From Streptomyces sp. ACA25 (lineage in GTDB: Bacteria; Actinomycetota; Actinomycetes; Streptomycetales; Streptomycetaceae): DNA of 64,000 nucleotides. Shown here piece after piece: positions 55,556-64,000 of the stretch. Position numbers and translations under genes: made by a program. Each line of letters opens with the position of its first letter. Positions within the stretch are counted from its first letter, which is position 1. The stretch spans positions 1 through 64,000 of the forward strand of contig NZ_JAQKPV010000012.1 in NCBI RefSeq assembly GCF_028200735.1. The letters run 5' to 3'. The notes beneath the pieces are model-generated. The model was not told the DNA's origin. It worked only from the letters and a program-made list of their open reading frames with translations, and did no database searches.

Positions 55556-55724
55556 TGGTGTCCGGGTGCGCGCGCACCGTCCCTGGGCGCCGCCGGTGCT
55601 GTTTCCGGGGCTCTCGTAGGGTGGAGCTCTCTTTTTCGCGGCCGATCGCCCGTTACCTCGTACCCGTGGGTAGGTGGGACGATTCCGGGGCGTTACCCGA
55701 ACACAGGGAAAGTGAAGGCAGTCC

Positions 55725-57128
55725 ATGGCAACGGCGCCAAGCGTCTCCTACTCGATGACCGTCCGGCTGGAGGTTCCGGCCAGTGGTACGGCGGTCAGCC
55801 AGCTCACCACGGTCGTGGAATCCTCCGGCGGGCACGTCACGGGTCTGGACGTCACCGCATCCGGGCACGAGATGCTGCGGATCGACGTCACGGTCGCCGC
55901 GACGTCCACGGCGCACGCCGACGAGATTGTGCAAAGGCTGCGCCGGATCGACGGCGTCACCCTGGGCAAGGTGTCCGACCGGACCTTTCTCATGCACCTC
56001 GGCGGCAAGATCGAGATGCAGTCCAAGCACCCCATTCGCAATCGCGACGACCTGTCGATGATTTACACCCCGGGGGTGGCCCGGGTCTGCACGCAGATCG
56101 CGCAGAACCCGGAGGATGCCCGCCGGCTCACCATCAAACGGAACAGTGTGGCCGTCGTCACCGACGGGTCCGCCGTGCTCGGGCTCGGCAACATCGGCCC
56201 CCGGGCCGCGCTGCCCGTCATGGAGGGCAAGGCGGCGCTGTTCAAGCGCTTCGCAGGCATCGACGCCTGGCCGATCTGCCTGGACACCCAGGACCCCGAC
56301 ACCATCGTCGAGGTGGTCAAGGCCATCGCGCCGGGGTTCGCAGGCATCAACCTCGAGGACATCTCCGCACCACGCTGCTTCGAGATCGAGGCCAGGCTCC
56401 GGCAGGCCCTCGACATCCCCGTCTTCCACGACGACCAGCACGGCACCGCCATCGTCGTACTGGCCGCCCTGCACAACGCGTTGCGGGTGGTCGGCAAGCA
56501 ACTGGAGGACGTACGGGTCGTCATGTCCGGTGCCGGAGCGGCCGGTACGGCGATCCTCAAGCTGCTCCTCGCGGCCGGGGTCAAGCACGCGGTGGTGGCG
56601 GACATCCACGGGGTGGTGCACTGCGGCCGGCCGGACCTGGTATCCGCGGACGCGGACGCCCCGCTGCGGTGGATCGCGGACAACACCAACCCGCAGGCCG
56701 TCACCGGCACTCTGCGGCAGGCCGTCGTCGGTGCCGACGTCTTCATCGGGGTCTCGGCGCCCGACGTGCTGACCGCCGAGGACGTGGCGGGGATGGCCGA
56801 GGGCGCGGTCGTCTTCGCGCTCGCCAACCCGGATCCGGAGATCGACCCGGCCGTGGCGCGGCAGACCGCCGCCGTGGTGGCCACCGGGCGTTCGGACTTC
56901 CCCAACCAGATCAACAACGTCCTGGTGTTCCCCGGGGTGTTCCGCGGGCTGCTGGACGCGCACTCGCGCAAGGTCACCGAGCGGATGATGCTGGCCGCGG
57001 CCCGGGCGCTGGCCGACGTGGTGCTCGAGGACGAGCTCAACGCCAACTACATCGTTCCGAGCGTTTTTCACGACAAAGTGGCCGGTGCGGTGGCCGACGC
57101 GGTGCGGGAAGCGGCCCAGGAGCCCTGA
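55725..57128 (+). CDS. NAD-type malic enzyme with N-terminal ACT domain
   Basis: The 467-aa enzyme decarboxylates malate to pyruvate. Residues about 8-85 form an ACT domain (YSMTVRLEVPASGTAVSQL), as in the NAD-preferring bacterial form. The catalytic part has SMIYTPGVARVC near residue 110, the metal-binding EDISAPRCFEIE and IPVFHDDQHGTAIVVLAALH near 230-250, and the dinucleotide loop SGAGAAGTAI near 270. It feeds pyruvate from C4 acids. The ATG follows GGGAAAGTGAAGG. Confidence 0.95.
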   Translation: MATAPSVSYSMTVRLEVPASGTAVSQLTTVVESSGGHVTGLDVTASGHEMLRIDVTVAATSTAHADEIVQRLRRIDGVTLGKVSDRTFLMHLGGKIEMQSKHPIRNRDDLSMIYTPGVARVCTQIAQNPEDARRLTIKRNSVAVVTDGSAVLGLGNIGPRAALPVMEGKAALFKRFAGIDAWPICLDTQDPDTIVEVVKAIAPGFAGINLEDISAPRCFEIEARLRQALDIPVFHDDQHGTAIVVLAALHNALRVVGKQLEDVRVVMSGAGAAGTAILKLLLAAGVKHAVVADIHGVVHCGRPDLVSADADAPLRWIADNTNPQAVTGTLRQAVVGADVFIGVSAPDVLTAEDVAGMAEGAVVFALANPDPEIDPAVARQTAAVVATGRSDFPNQINNVLVFPGVFRGLLDAHSRKVTERMMLAAARALADVVLEDELNANYIVPSVFHDKVAGAVADAVREAAQEP

Positions 57129-57355
57129 CACGCTTGCGGCGCGTCGGCGGCCGACGCTTGACAGCCGCCCTTTAGGGTTACCGACAGGCCAGAGCGGATG
57201 CCGGATTGGCCTTCGTGCCACTCGTGGGGGCAGGATGCGTATCCGGGCGCGAGGGTCTGAAGGCAGACCCGGGTCCGGGCACTGTCCGAGGGCCCTGGCA
57301 GCATCGGCTTCGATCTCACGCCTCATCGGCAAGAAGAACACGGGAGTACGTAATT

Positions 57356-57637
57356 ATGAACCGCAGTGAGCTGGTGGCCGCTCTGTCCGAGCGCGCCGAG
57401 GTGACCCGCAAGGACGCCGACGCAGTGCTGGCAGCGCTGGCCGAGGTGGCCGGCGAGGTCGTCGCCAAGGGTGACGAAAAGGTCACCATCCCCGGCTTCT
57501 TGACCTTCGAGCGCACCCACCGGGCCGCTCGCACCGCGCGGAACCCGCAGACCGGCGAGCCCATCCAGATCCCGGCCGGCTACAGCGTCAAGGTCTCCGC
57601 CGGCTCCAAGCTCAAGGAAGCTGCCAAGGGCAAGTAA
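57356..57637 (+). CDS. hup: HU-family nucleoid DNA-binding protein
   Basis: The 93-aa protein (MNRSELVAALSERAEVTRKD) has the full HU fold: dimerising helices and the DNA-binding arm with FERTHRAARTARNPQTGEP and KVSAGSKLKEA. It lacks the Lys/Ala-rich C-terminal tail of the larger actinobacterial HupB, so it is the short HupA-like form. It bends and compacts DNA. It has a 227-bp upstream region of its own and ends at a strong bidirectional terminator. Confidence 0.97.
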   Translation: MNRSELVAALSERAEVTRKDADAVLAALAEVAGEVVAKGDEKVTIPGFLTFERTHRAARTARNPQTGEPIQIPAGYSVKVSAGSKLKEAAKGK

Positions 57638-57668
57638 GGGCAAGGTGGCGCCCGTAGCGGGGCGCCAC

Positions 57669-57710
57669 GGAACGAAGGGCGGTCCCCGGCCGGGGACCGC
57701 CCTTCGTTCC
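57669..57710. terminator. Bidirectional terminator between hup and murA
   Basis: A 42-bp perfect palindrome (two 21-base arms, 57669-57689 and 57690-57710, centred on CCGG) lies between the convergent hup and murA genes. Confidence 0.9.
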
Positions 57711-57749
57711 GTCCCGACCACGACCGGCGGCCGGCAGGTCCGTCCCGTC

Positions 57750-59069
57750 CTACGGGCGTTCGACCTTGGCGCCGAGGCGTTCCAGTTTGTCGAGGAAGTT
57801 CTCGTAGCCGCGGTTGATCAGGTCGATGCCGTGCACCCGGGAGGTGCCCTGGGCCGCGAGTGCCGCGATCAGGTACGAGAACCCGCCCCGCAGGTCCGGG
57901 ATGTTGAGATCCGCTCCCTGCAGGGTCGTCGGGCCGGAGACCACCGCCGAGTGCAGGAAGTTCCGCTGCCCGAACCGGCACGGCATACCGCCCAGGCACT
58001 CCCGGTACACCTGGATGTGCGCCCCCATCTGATTGAGCGCCGAAGTGAAGCCCAGCCGCGACTCGTACACCGTCTCGTGCACGATCGACAGGCCCGACGC
58101 CTGCGTCAACGCCACCACCAGCGGCTGCTGCCAGTCCGTCTGGAACCCCGGGTGCACGTCCGTCTCCAGAGCGATCGCCTTCAGCGGCCCGCCCGGATGC
58201 CAGAACCGGATCCCGTCCTCGTCCACCTCGAACTCGCCACCGACCTTCCGGTAGGTGTTGAGGAACGTCATCATCTCCCGCTGGCTGGCGCCCCGCACGT
58301 ACACCGTGCCCTCGGTCGCCAGCGCCGCACTCGCCCAGGACGCCGCCTCCAGCCGGTCCGGCAGCGCCCGGTGGGTGTAACCGCCCAGGCGGTCCACGCC
58401 GGTCACCCGGATCGTCCGGTCGGTGTCCACCGAGATGATCGCGCCCATCTTCTGCAGCACGCAGATGAGATCCTCGATCTCCGGCTCCACCGCCGCGTTG
58501 GACAGCTCCGTCATCCCCTCCGCCAGCACCGCGGTCAGCAGCACCTGCTCCGTGGAGCCCACCGACGGATACGGCAGCCGGATCTTGCACCCCCGCAGCC
58601 GCTGCGGCGCTTCCAGGTACTGCCCGTCCGCCCGCTTCTCGATCGTCGCCCCGAACTTGCGGAGCACATCGAAGTGGAAGTCCACCGGCCGGCCGCCGAT
58701 GTCGCAGCCCCCCAGCCCCGGAATGAACGCGTGCCCCAGCCGGTGCAGCAGCGGACCGCAGAACAGAATCGGAATCCGCGAGGAACCCGCGTGCGCGTCG
58801 ATGTCCGCGACGTTCGCACTCTCCACATGCGAGGGATCCAGCACCAGCTCACCCGGCTCGTCACCGCTGCGCACCGTCACCCCGTGCAGCTGCAGCAGCC
58901 CCCGCACCACCCGCACGTCCCGGATGTCGGGGACATTGCGCAGCCGGCTCGGAGCGCTGCCCAGCAACGCGGCCACCATGGCCTTCGGCACGAGATTCTT
59001 CGCACCGCGAACCCGGATCTCACCCTCCAGCGGGGTACCACCGTGGACAAGCAACACGTCATCGGTCAT
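57750..59069 (-). CDS. murA: UDP-N-acetylglucosamine 1-carboxyvinyltransferase
   Basis: The 439-aa protein catalyses the first committed step of peptidoglycan precursor synthesis, adding enolpyruvate from PEP to UDP-GlcNAc in the cytoplasm. The catalytic lysine-asparagine pair is in RGAKNLVPKAMV near residue 21, and the PEP-binding cysteine sits in GGCDIGGRPVDFH near residue 122. Presence of Cys implies fosfomycin sensitivity of the active site. ELSNAAVEPEIEDLI and GFSYLIAALAAQG are further EPT-fold landmarks. It is the leftward neighbour of hup, as in S. coelicolor. Confidence 0.95.
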   Translation of the reverse strand: MTDDVLLVHGGTPLEGEIRVRGAKNLVPKAMVAALLGSAPSRLRNVPDIRDVRVVRGLLQLHGVTVRSGDEPGELVLDPSHVESANVADIDAHAGSSRIPILFCGPLLHRLGHAFIPGLGGCDIGGRPVDFHFDVLRKFGATIEKRADGQYLEAPQRLRGCKIRLPYPSVGSTEQVLLTAVLAEGMTELSNAAVEPEIEDLICVLQKMGAIISVDTDRTIRVTGVDRLGGYTHRALPDRLEAASWASAALATEGTVYVRGASQREMMTFLNTYRKVGGEFEVDEDGIRFWHPGGPLKAIALETDVHPGFQTDWQQPLVVALTQASGLSIVHETVYESRLGFTSALNQMGAHIQVYRECLGGMPCRFGQRNFLHSAVVSGPTTLQGADLNIPDLRGGFSYLIAALAAQGTSRVHGIDLINRGYENFLDKLERLGAKVERP

Positions 59070-59283
59070 GGAACTCGCGATCTCTGCGCAGGGGAGGGGA
59101 CCAGCAAAATGGTAGTCCTCCGCGGAGCCCGCACCCGCAGGCGCCGCGAACGGTCACCGAACCGGTGTGCCCCTGAGCGGAACGTTACCGGCCCCGTCCG
59201 GCCGGGAGCAGCGGGTACCCGGTTCCGCTGGCGGTGATGCGGGCCACTCCCCCCACGGTCCCGCATGGGGAATCATGGGCGTC

Positions 59284-59841
59284 ATGACCGAGGTGACCTC
59301 GCTCGCCGGCCGGCTCCTGGTGGCCGCGCCCGCACTGGCGGACCCGAACTTCGACCGCTCCGTGGTCCTGATGCTCGACCACGACGAGCAGGGGGCGCTG
59401 GGCGTCGTACTCAACCGTCCGACACCGGTGGACGTGGCGGACGTGCTCGCTCCGTGGGCGGCGCTGGCCGGCGAGCCGGGCGTGGTTTTTCAGGGCGGCC
59501 CGGTGGCGCTGGACGCCGCGCTCGCCCTGGCCGTGGCGCCGGGAGCAGGACCGCTCGGCTGGCGCCGGGTCCGCGGCGCGATCGGGCTGGTGGACCTGGA
59601 CGCCCCGCCCGAGGTGATGGCCGCCGAACTCGGCTCCCTGCGGATCTTCGCCGGCTACGCGGGGTGGGGCCCGGGGCAGCTGGAGCAGGAGCTGGAGGAG
59701 AACGCCTGGTACGTCGTCGATGCCGAGCCGGGTGACGTCTGTGTGCCGGAACCCGGCGGGCTGTGGCGCTCCGTGCTGCGGCGTCAGCGGGGCAATCTCG
59801 CGATGCTGGCCACATATCCGGACGACCCCAGCCTCAATTAG
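59284..59841 (+). CDS. YqgE/AlgH-family protein
   Basis: The ATG at 59284 gives 185 residues and matches the usual YqgE start (TSLAGRLLVAAPALADPNFD); a frame opening at 59167 only adds low-complexity sequence. Landmarks are RSVVLMLDHDEQGALGVVLN near residue 25, VFQGGPVALD near 67 and FAGYAGWGPGQLEQELEENA near 120. The function of this widespread family is unproven; links to alginate regulation in Pseudomonas are indirect. The next gene starts 11 bases downstream and is likely co-transcribed. Confidence 0.92.
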   Translation: MTEVTSLAGRLLVAAPALADPNFDRSVVLMLDHDEQGALGVVLNRPTPVDVADVLAPWAALAGEPGVVFQGGPVALDAALALAVAPGAGPLGWRRVRGAIGLVDLDAPPEVMAAELGSLRIFAGYAGWGPGQLEQELEENAWYVVDAEPGDVCVPEPGGLWRSVLRRQRGNLAMLATYPDDPSLN

Positions 59842-59852
59842 GCTTGGTGACC

Positions 59853-60152
59853 ATGAGCACTCTCGAGCCCGAGCGCGGGGCGGGCACCGGCACGCTCGTC
59901 GAGCCGACCCCGCAGACGACGCACGGCGATGGCGACCACGAGCGCTTCGCCCACTATGTCCAGAAGGACAAAATCATGGCGAGCGCGATGGACGGCACCC
60001 CCGTCGTCGCGCTCTGCGGCAAGGTCTGGGTACCGGGACGCGACCCGAAGAAGTATCCGGTGTGCCCCATGTGCAAGGAGATCTACGAGTCGATGGGCGC
60101 GTTCGGCGGCGGCAAGAACGGCAAGGGCGGCAAGGACGGCGGCAAGAAGTGA
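59853..60152 (+). CDS. DUF3039 domain-containing protein
   Basis: The 99-aa protein (MSTLEPERGAGTGTLVEP) has a HERFAHYVQKDKIMASAMDG segment and VVALCGKVWVPGRDP, then YPVCPMCKEIYESM: a His and three Cys form a probable zinc site. The tail is Gly/Lys rich. DUF3039 is an actinobacterial family without assigned function. It follows yqgE in the same operon and is closed by a hairpin. Confidence 0.9.
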   Translation: MSTLEPERGAGTGTLVEPTPQTTHGDGDHERFAHYVQKDKIMASAMDGTPVVALCGKVWVPGRDPKKYPVCPMCKEIYESMGAFGGGKNGKGGKDGGKK

Positions 60153-60172
60153 GCTGACACCGGTCATGCCCC

Positions 60173-60205
60173 GAGCAGAGGTTGCGGGCACCGCAACCTC
60201 TGCTC
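60173..60205 (+). terminator. Terminator after the DUF3039 gene
   Basis: A perfect 15-bp stem (60173-60187 with 60191-60205) with a 3-base loop lies 20 bases after the stop codon. Confidence 0.9.
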
Positions 60206-60230
60206 GCACCGGAGGCGGGCGGCGGGCACG

Positions 60231-61973
60231 ATGTCGGGCATGACTTCCGACCACGCCCCGACGGACACCGCGTTGTCCCTGGTGCCCGCTCCCCGAGAAC
60301 TCCGCCGACTGGAGGGTGACCTCCCGCTGGACGCCCGCACGGTTCTGGACGCCGGTCCCGGTACCGAGGGGGTGGCCCGCCTGTTGCGGGCCGAGCTGGG
60401 AGCAGCCACCGGCCTGCCGCTGCTGCCGGAGGGCGTGGGCGGGCCGCCCGGTGCGGGCACGCGAGGCACCCCCTCCGGTGCGGCCGTCGGCGCGGACGCC
60501 CCGTCCGCCGTCCGGCTGCGCGTCGTGCCGGAGGTCGCCGCTGCCCTGGGCCCGGAGGGGTACCGGCTGACCGTCGGGGAGCACGTGGCCGAGCTCGCCG
60601 GCGGCAGCCCGGCCGGCGTCCTGCACGCCGCCCGCACGCTGCGGCAACTGCTGGGCCCCGAGGCCTTCCGCCGGGCCCCGCTGCGGGCGCGGTCCTGGCT
60701 GCTGCCACGGGTCGCGGTGGCGGACGCGCCGCGCTTCCGCTGGCGTGGCTTCATGCTGGACGTCGCGCGGCACTTCCTGCCCAAGGAAGAGATCCTCCGC
60801 TACCTCGATCTGCTCTCTGCGCACAAACTCAACGTCTTCCACTTCCACCTCACCGACGACCAGGGCTGGCGGGTGGAGATCCACAGCCGTCCCCGGCTGA
60901 CCGAGGTGGGCGCCTGGCGCCCCCGCACCCGTTACGGGCACCGGGCCTCCCCGCTGTGGAACGAGCAACCGCACGGCGGCTACTACACCCAGGACGACAT
61001 CCGGGAGATCGTCGCCTACGCGGCGGAGCGGCACATCACCGTCGTGCCCGAGATCGACATCCCCGGGCACTCCCAGGCGGCGATCGCCGCCTACCCCGAG
61101 CTGGGCAACACCGATGTCGTGGACACCACCGCCCTCCAGGTGTGGGACGACTGGGGCGTCAGCCCGAACGTGCTGGCCCCGGCCGATCACACCCTGCGGT
61201 TCTACGAGGACGTGTTCACCGAACTGCTCGAACTGTTCCCGGGCCGCTACGTGCACATCGGCGGTGACGAGTGCCTGAAGACCCAGTGGGAGCGTTCCCC
61301 GGCCGCCCAGGCCAGGATCGCGGCGGAAGGCCTGCGGGACGAGGAGGAGCTCCAGTCCTGGTTCATCCGGCACTTCGCCCGCTGGCTCGCCGAGCGCGGC
61401 CGCCGGCTGATCGGCTGGGACGAGATCCTGGAGGGCGGCCTCCCGCCCGGCGCGGTGGTGTCCTCCTGGCGCGGGTACGAGGGCGGCATCGCGGCGGCCG
61501 AGGCCGGACACGACGTGGTGATGTGTCCCGAGCAGCAGGTCTACCTCGATCACCGGCAGGCGGACGGGGACGAGCCGTTCCCCATCGGCTACGTCCGTTC
61601 GTTGCGCGACGTGTACCGGTTCGAGCCGATCCCCCCGCAGTTGGCCGGCACCCCGCGGGCGCGGCACGTGCTGGGGGCCCAGGCCAACTTGTGGACCGAG
61701 GTGGTGCACGACCGGCAGCGCGCCGACTACCAGGTGTTCCCCCGTCTCGCCGCGTTCGCCGAGGTGACCTGGTCACCGCTTCCGGAGCCGGAACGGCGTG
61801 ACACCGACGGCTTCCTCCGGCGGATGGAGGCCGGCCACTATGCCCGGCTCGATGCCCTGGGGGTTGCCTACCGGCCGCCCTCCGGGCCGCTTCCCTGGCA
61901 GCGCCGGGTCCTTCCGCCCGGGGTCTCCGGGGAGCTCGGGCGCCCGATCGAAGGGCCGCCGCCGGGTCTGTGA
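60231..61973 (+). CDS. Beta-N-acetylhexosaminidase, GH20
   Basis: The protein has up to 580 residues (ATG at 60231; a second ATG at 60240 would remove 3). A GH20b-type N-terminal domain precedes the TIM-barrel catalytic domain (FRWRGFMLDVARHFLP near residue 165). The catalytic Asp-Glu pair is in YVHIGGDECLKTQWE near 345. It removes terminal beta-linked GlcNAc or GalNAc, for example from chitin fragments. No export signal is visible, so it probably acts in the cytoplasm on imported chitobiose-like sugars. Confidence 0.93.
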   Translation: MSGMTSDHAPTDTALSLVPAPRELRRLEGDLPLDARTVLDAGPGTEGVARLLRAELGAATGLPLLPEGVGGPPGAGTRGTPSGAAVGADAPSAVRLRVVPEVAAALGPEGYRLTVGEHVAELAGGSPAGVLHAARTLRQLLGPEAFRRAPLRARSWLLPRVAVADAPRFRWRGFMLDVARHFLPKEEILRYLDLLSAHKLNVFHFHLTDDQGWRVEIHSRPRLTEVGAWRPRTRYGHRASPLWNEQPHGGYYTQDDIREIVAYAAERHITVVPEIDIPGHSQAAIAAYPELGNTDVVDTTALQVWDDWGVSPNVLAPADHTLRFYEDVFTELLELFPGRYVHIGGDECLKTQWERSPAAQARIAAEGLRDEEELQSWFIRHFARWLAERGRRLIGWDEILEGGLPPGAVVSSWRGYEGGIAAAEAGHDVVMCPEQQVYLDHRQADGDEPFPIGYVRSLRDVYRFEPIPPQLAGTPRARHVLGAQANLWTEVVHDRQRADYQVFPRLAAFAEVTWSPLPEPERRDTDGFLRRMEAGHYARLDALGVAYRPPSGPLPWQRRVLPPGVSGELGRPIEGPPPGL

Positions 61974-62126
61974 CATCCGCCCGGTTCCGTCCGGCCCGCC
62001 GTGCTCTCCGCCTGTGGCGAACCCGGCCTCCTGGGGGGCCGGAAAATATGCCAGAGTTGCCACCTTCGGGCCGTGAGCACGTAGCGTACGGCTCGCAGCC
62101 GGGTCTACCGGGAAGGGGCCGCTGGA

Positions 62127-63032
62127 TTGAGCACGCACGCACCGCAGGTACCGCGCACGGCGCAGCCTGTCGCGCTCCCGGCCACGCTCGACGAAGCCGT
62201 GGCCGCACTGTCCGCCGTGCCCGCCGCCGTGCCGGTCGCGGGCGGCACGGACCTGATGTCGGGCGTGAACGCCGGCCTGTTGCGGCCCTCCGCGCTCGTC
62301 GGGCTCGGCCGGCTGGGCGAGCTGCGCAGCTGGGAGTACCAGGACGGGCACGCGCTCCTCGGCGCGTGTCTCACGCATGCCCGGATGGGCCGGCCGGACT
62401 TCGCCGCGCTCATGCCGGCGCTCGCCGCCGCCGCCCGGACCGCTGGACCGCCGCAGGTCAGAAACGCCGGCACCCTGGGCGGCAACATCATCACCGCCGC
62501 TCCCACCGGTGACACGCTGCCGGTCCTCGCCGCGCTCGAGGCGACCCTGATCATCGCCGGGCCGGGCGGTGAGCGCCGGGAGACACCGGTCAGCCACCTC
62601 CTCGCCGGCCGGGACCGGCTGCAGCCCGGCGAGCTGCTGGCGCACGTCCGCGTACCGCTGCTGCACGCCGCGCAGACCTTCCTCAAGGCCACCGGCCGCA
62701 CCGGACCGGCCCGCGCGCTGGCCTCGGTGTCCGTGGTCCTGGACCCGGCGCACCGTCAGGTGCGCTGCGCGGTCGGGGCCGTCGCCCCGATGCCGCTGCG
62801 CCCGCTGGAGGCCGAGCGCTGGGTGGCGTCACTGGTCGACTGGGACGGAGAACGCGGCCTCACCCCCGAGGTGCTGGCGGCTTTCGGTGACTATGTCGCG
62901 GCCGCCTGCATCCCCGCGCCGGAACCACCGGCGGACGGTGGTCCGGCCGCTGAGCTGCCTCCCGCCGCACTGCATCTCAGGCGTACCGTGGCGGCACTGG
63001 CCCGCCGCGGACTCGGGAGGGCTCTTTCGTGA
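62127..63032 (+). CDS. Xanthine-dehydrogenase-type FAD-binding subunit
   Basis: The 301-aa protein starts at a TTG (L-S-T-H-A-P-Q) with GGGAAGGGG upstream. The FAD-binding PCMH fold shows VPVAGGTDLMSGVNAG near residue 35 and RNAGTLGGNIITAAPTGDTLP near 112. The C-terminal CO-dehydrogenase flavoprotein domain follows. It is the medium (FAD) subunit of a molybdenum hydroxylase, passing electrons from the 2Fe-2S subunit. The stop overlaps the next gene by 4 nt (GTGA), so it forms a complex subunit operon, as in a xanthine or related dehydrogenase. Confidence 0.93.
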   Translation: MSTHAPQVPRTAQPVALPATLDEAVAALSAVPAAVPVAGGTDLMSGVNAGLLRPSALVGLGRLGELRSWEYQDGHALLGACLTHARMGRPDFAALMPALAAAARTAGPPQVRNAGTLGGNIITAAPTGDTLPVLAALEATLIIAGPGGERRETPVSHLLAGRDRLQPGELLAHVRVPLLHAAQTFLKATGRTGPARALASVSVVLDPAHRQVRCAVGAVAPMPLRPLEAERWVASLVDWDGERGLTPEVLAAFGDYVAAACIPAPEPPADGGPAAELPPAALHLRRTVAALARRGLGRALS

Positions 63033-64000
63033 GCAATGACCAGCAGCCGTACGTACCTCCCCCGCGTGCCGGATGGGGCGGAGAGCACGATCCGGACACC
63101 ACCGCCTTCCTGCAGTTGCCGCAGCCCGACCGGCCGGGCGACCCGGACGGCGACCCGCTTGCCGCGCCGGGGCACGGCTACCGGCCGCCCGTCATCGGGG
63201 AGGCCGCGGGCCCTCTCGTGACGTCGCGGCCGAGCACCGACCCGGCGGCACCGGGATCGTGGACGATGCCCTTCGCCACCGGCGGCTCGCCGGCGCCCTC
63301 CGACGAGCCGGTGCCGGACACCGCGGGCCGTCGGGAGGACACCGGATTCCCGCTCGCGGCCGGCTCCCCTCCTGTCGGAGAGGACACCGCGGGCAGCGGC
63401 CCGCCCGGGGTCGCCGCCATGGGGCAGGGCGCCGCCGCTGCCCTTGCGGGCTCCCTGGAGGGCCGTGCCCGGACCCGTCCGCACGGTGCGGGCGAGGAGA
63501 CTGCCTCCTGGCAGGAGGACGTCCGGCCGGGCGGCCACGAGCAACCGGAGGCCGCCGGTCACGCCCCCTGGCTGCCGGAGCCGGATCCTGCCGGGCTGCC
63601 CGAGTCGCCGGCCCCCGCCCGTCAGGCGGGCCCGGGTACTGCCAGCGACCATCCGCTCGCCTCGTACGTGCTGAGGGTGAACGGCGCCGAGCGGCCCGTC
63701 ACCGACGCCTGGATCGGTGAGTCGCTGCTGCATGTCCTGCGGGAGCGGCTGGGACTCGCCGGCGCGAAGGACGGCTGCTCGCAGGGCGAATGCGGCGCCT
63801 GCTCGGTGCAGGTCGACGGGCGGCTCCTCGCCGCCTGCCTGGTGCCGGCGGCAACCGCGGCCGGCTGCGAGATCCGCACCGTGGAAGGCCTGGGCACCGA
63901 CGGCGTCCCCTCGGACGTCCAGCGGGCGCTGGCCCGCACCGACGTGCAGTGCGGCTTCTGCCTGCCCGGCATGGCGATGACCGTGCACGATCTGCTGGAG
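63029..64000 (+). CDS. 2Fe-2S subunit of xanthine-dehydrogenase-type enzyme, partial, with N-terminal extension
   Basis: The frame opens with GTG at 63029 and remains open to the window edge (324 codons); the C-terminus is missing. The first about 210 residues are low complexity, rich in Pro, Gly, Ala, Asp and Glu. From about residue 211 (LASYVLRVNGAERPVTDAWI) it is a classical ferredoxin-type domain with C-S-Q-G-E-C-G-A-C and a later Cys, then the second cluster begins with QCGFCLPGM. It carries electrons between the molybdenum cofactor and FAD subunits. The extension is unusual, since small subunits are normally about 160-200 residues. Confidence 0.9.
   Translation, partial: MSNDQQPYVPPPRAGWGGEHDPDTTAFLQLPQPDRPGDPDGDPLAAPGHGYRPPVIGEAAGPLVTSRPSTDPAAPGSWTMPFATGGSPAPSDEPVPDTAGRREDTGFPLAAGSPPVGEDTAGSGPPGVAAMGQGAAAALAGSLEGRARTRPHGAGEETASWQEDVRPGGHEQPEAAGHAPWLPEPDPAGLPESPAPARQAGPGTASDHPLASYVLRVNGAERPVTDAWIGESLLHVLRERLGLAGAKDGCSQGECGACSVQVDGRLLAACLVPAATAAGCEIRTVEGLGTDGVPSDVQRALARTDVQCGFCLPGMAMTVHDLLE

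Larger units (their letters stand above)
55353..55724. other. Region between helD-like and malic enzyme genes
   Basis: These 372 bp have no ORF of merit. They contain the candidate structured RNA (55412-55500) and its terminator-like hairpin (55516-55555), then about 170 bp with the malic enzyme promoter. The TTAGCCT at 55402-55408 is a plausible -10 for the RNA. Confidence 0.6.

Overview
The window is chromosomal DNA of very high G+C from an actinobacterium, almost certainly a streptomycete. Evidence: GC-rich third codon positions, many GTG starts, mtrA-mtrB-lpqB next to a long-form HPF and secA, a 180-kDa-type NAD-glutamate dehydrogenase, a NarK/NnaR nitrate pair, a HelD-like helicase, an LAETG (class E-type) sortase substrate, and a gene order that, from memory, follows the Streptomyces coelicolor core (roughly its SCO30xx down to SCO29xx loci). 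Most of the window is conserved core; two short stretches look accessory.

Layout. 0.4-6.0 kb: a leftward operon of membrane-linked genes (DUF4129, DUF4350, MoxR ATPase, DUF58 and a GPDPase-like membrane protein). 6.1-12.4 kb: mtnA, the MtrA/MtrB two-component system, lpqB and comF. 12.6-20.3 kb: hpf, a NarL-type response regulator, a YcaQ-like winged-helix protein, secA, an Rv3235-family protein, a DUF6912-type protein and a HAD hydrolase. 20.6-25.7 kb: the very large glutamate dehydrogenase.

26.0-31.3 kb is accessory. It holds a single ORF fusing a squalene/phytoene-synthase-like domain to a cis-prenyltransferase (UppS-like) domain, then a Stealth-type sugar-phosphate transferase and an FkbM methyltransferase. 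31.4-37.5 kb: an FHA-FtsK/SpoIIIE ATPase divergent from two Ser/Thr kinases. 37.6-46.2 kb: prfB, a secreted repeat protein with an LAETG sortase signal, a small zinc-ribbon membrane protein, ftsE-ftsX, an S41 protease, smpB, ssrA (tmRNA) and a penicillin-binding protein.

46.3-50.1 kb is the second accessory stretch and the best candidate for an undescribed system. A LuxR-type regulator is divergent from a 93-aa secreted peptide built of seven NAWD repeats. An ATP-grasp ligase and an overlapping DUF1015-family protein follow. 50.2-53.0 kb: narK, with a good GlnR box, and nnaR (HemD-like plus winged helix). 53.0-57.6 kb: a HelD-type helicase, a candidate structured RNA with a terminator, malic enzyme and an HU protein. 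57.7-64.0 kb: murA, a YqgE-like protein, a DUF3039 protein, a GH20 hexosaminidase, and the FAD and 2Fe-2S subunits of a xanthine-dehydrogenase-type enzyme. The last of these runs off the right edge.

Functional themes: envelope homeostasis and division (MtrAB-LpqB, FtsEX, SecA, MurA, PBP, kinases), ribosome rescue and hibernation (SmpB/tmRNA, RF2, HPF), and nitrogen metabolism (GDH, NarK/NnaR). No tRNA, rRNA, insertion sequence or CRISPR array was seen.
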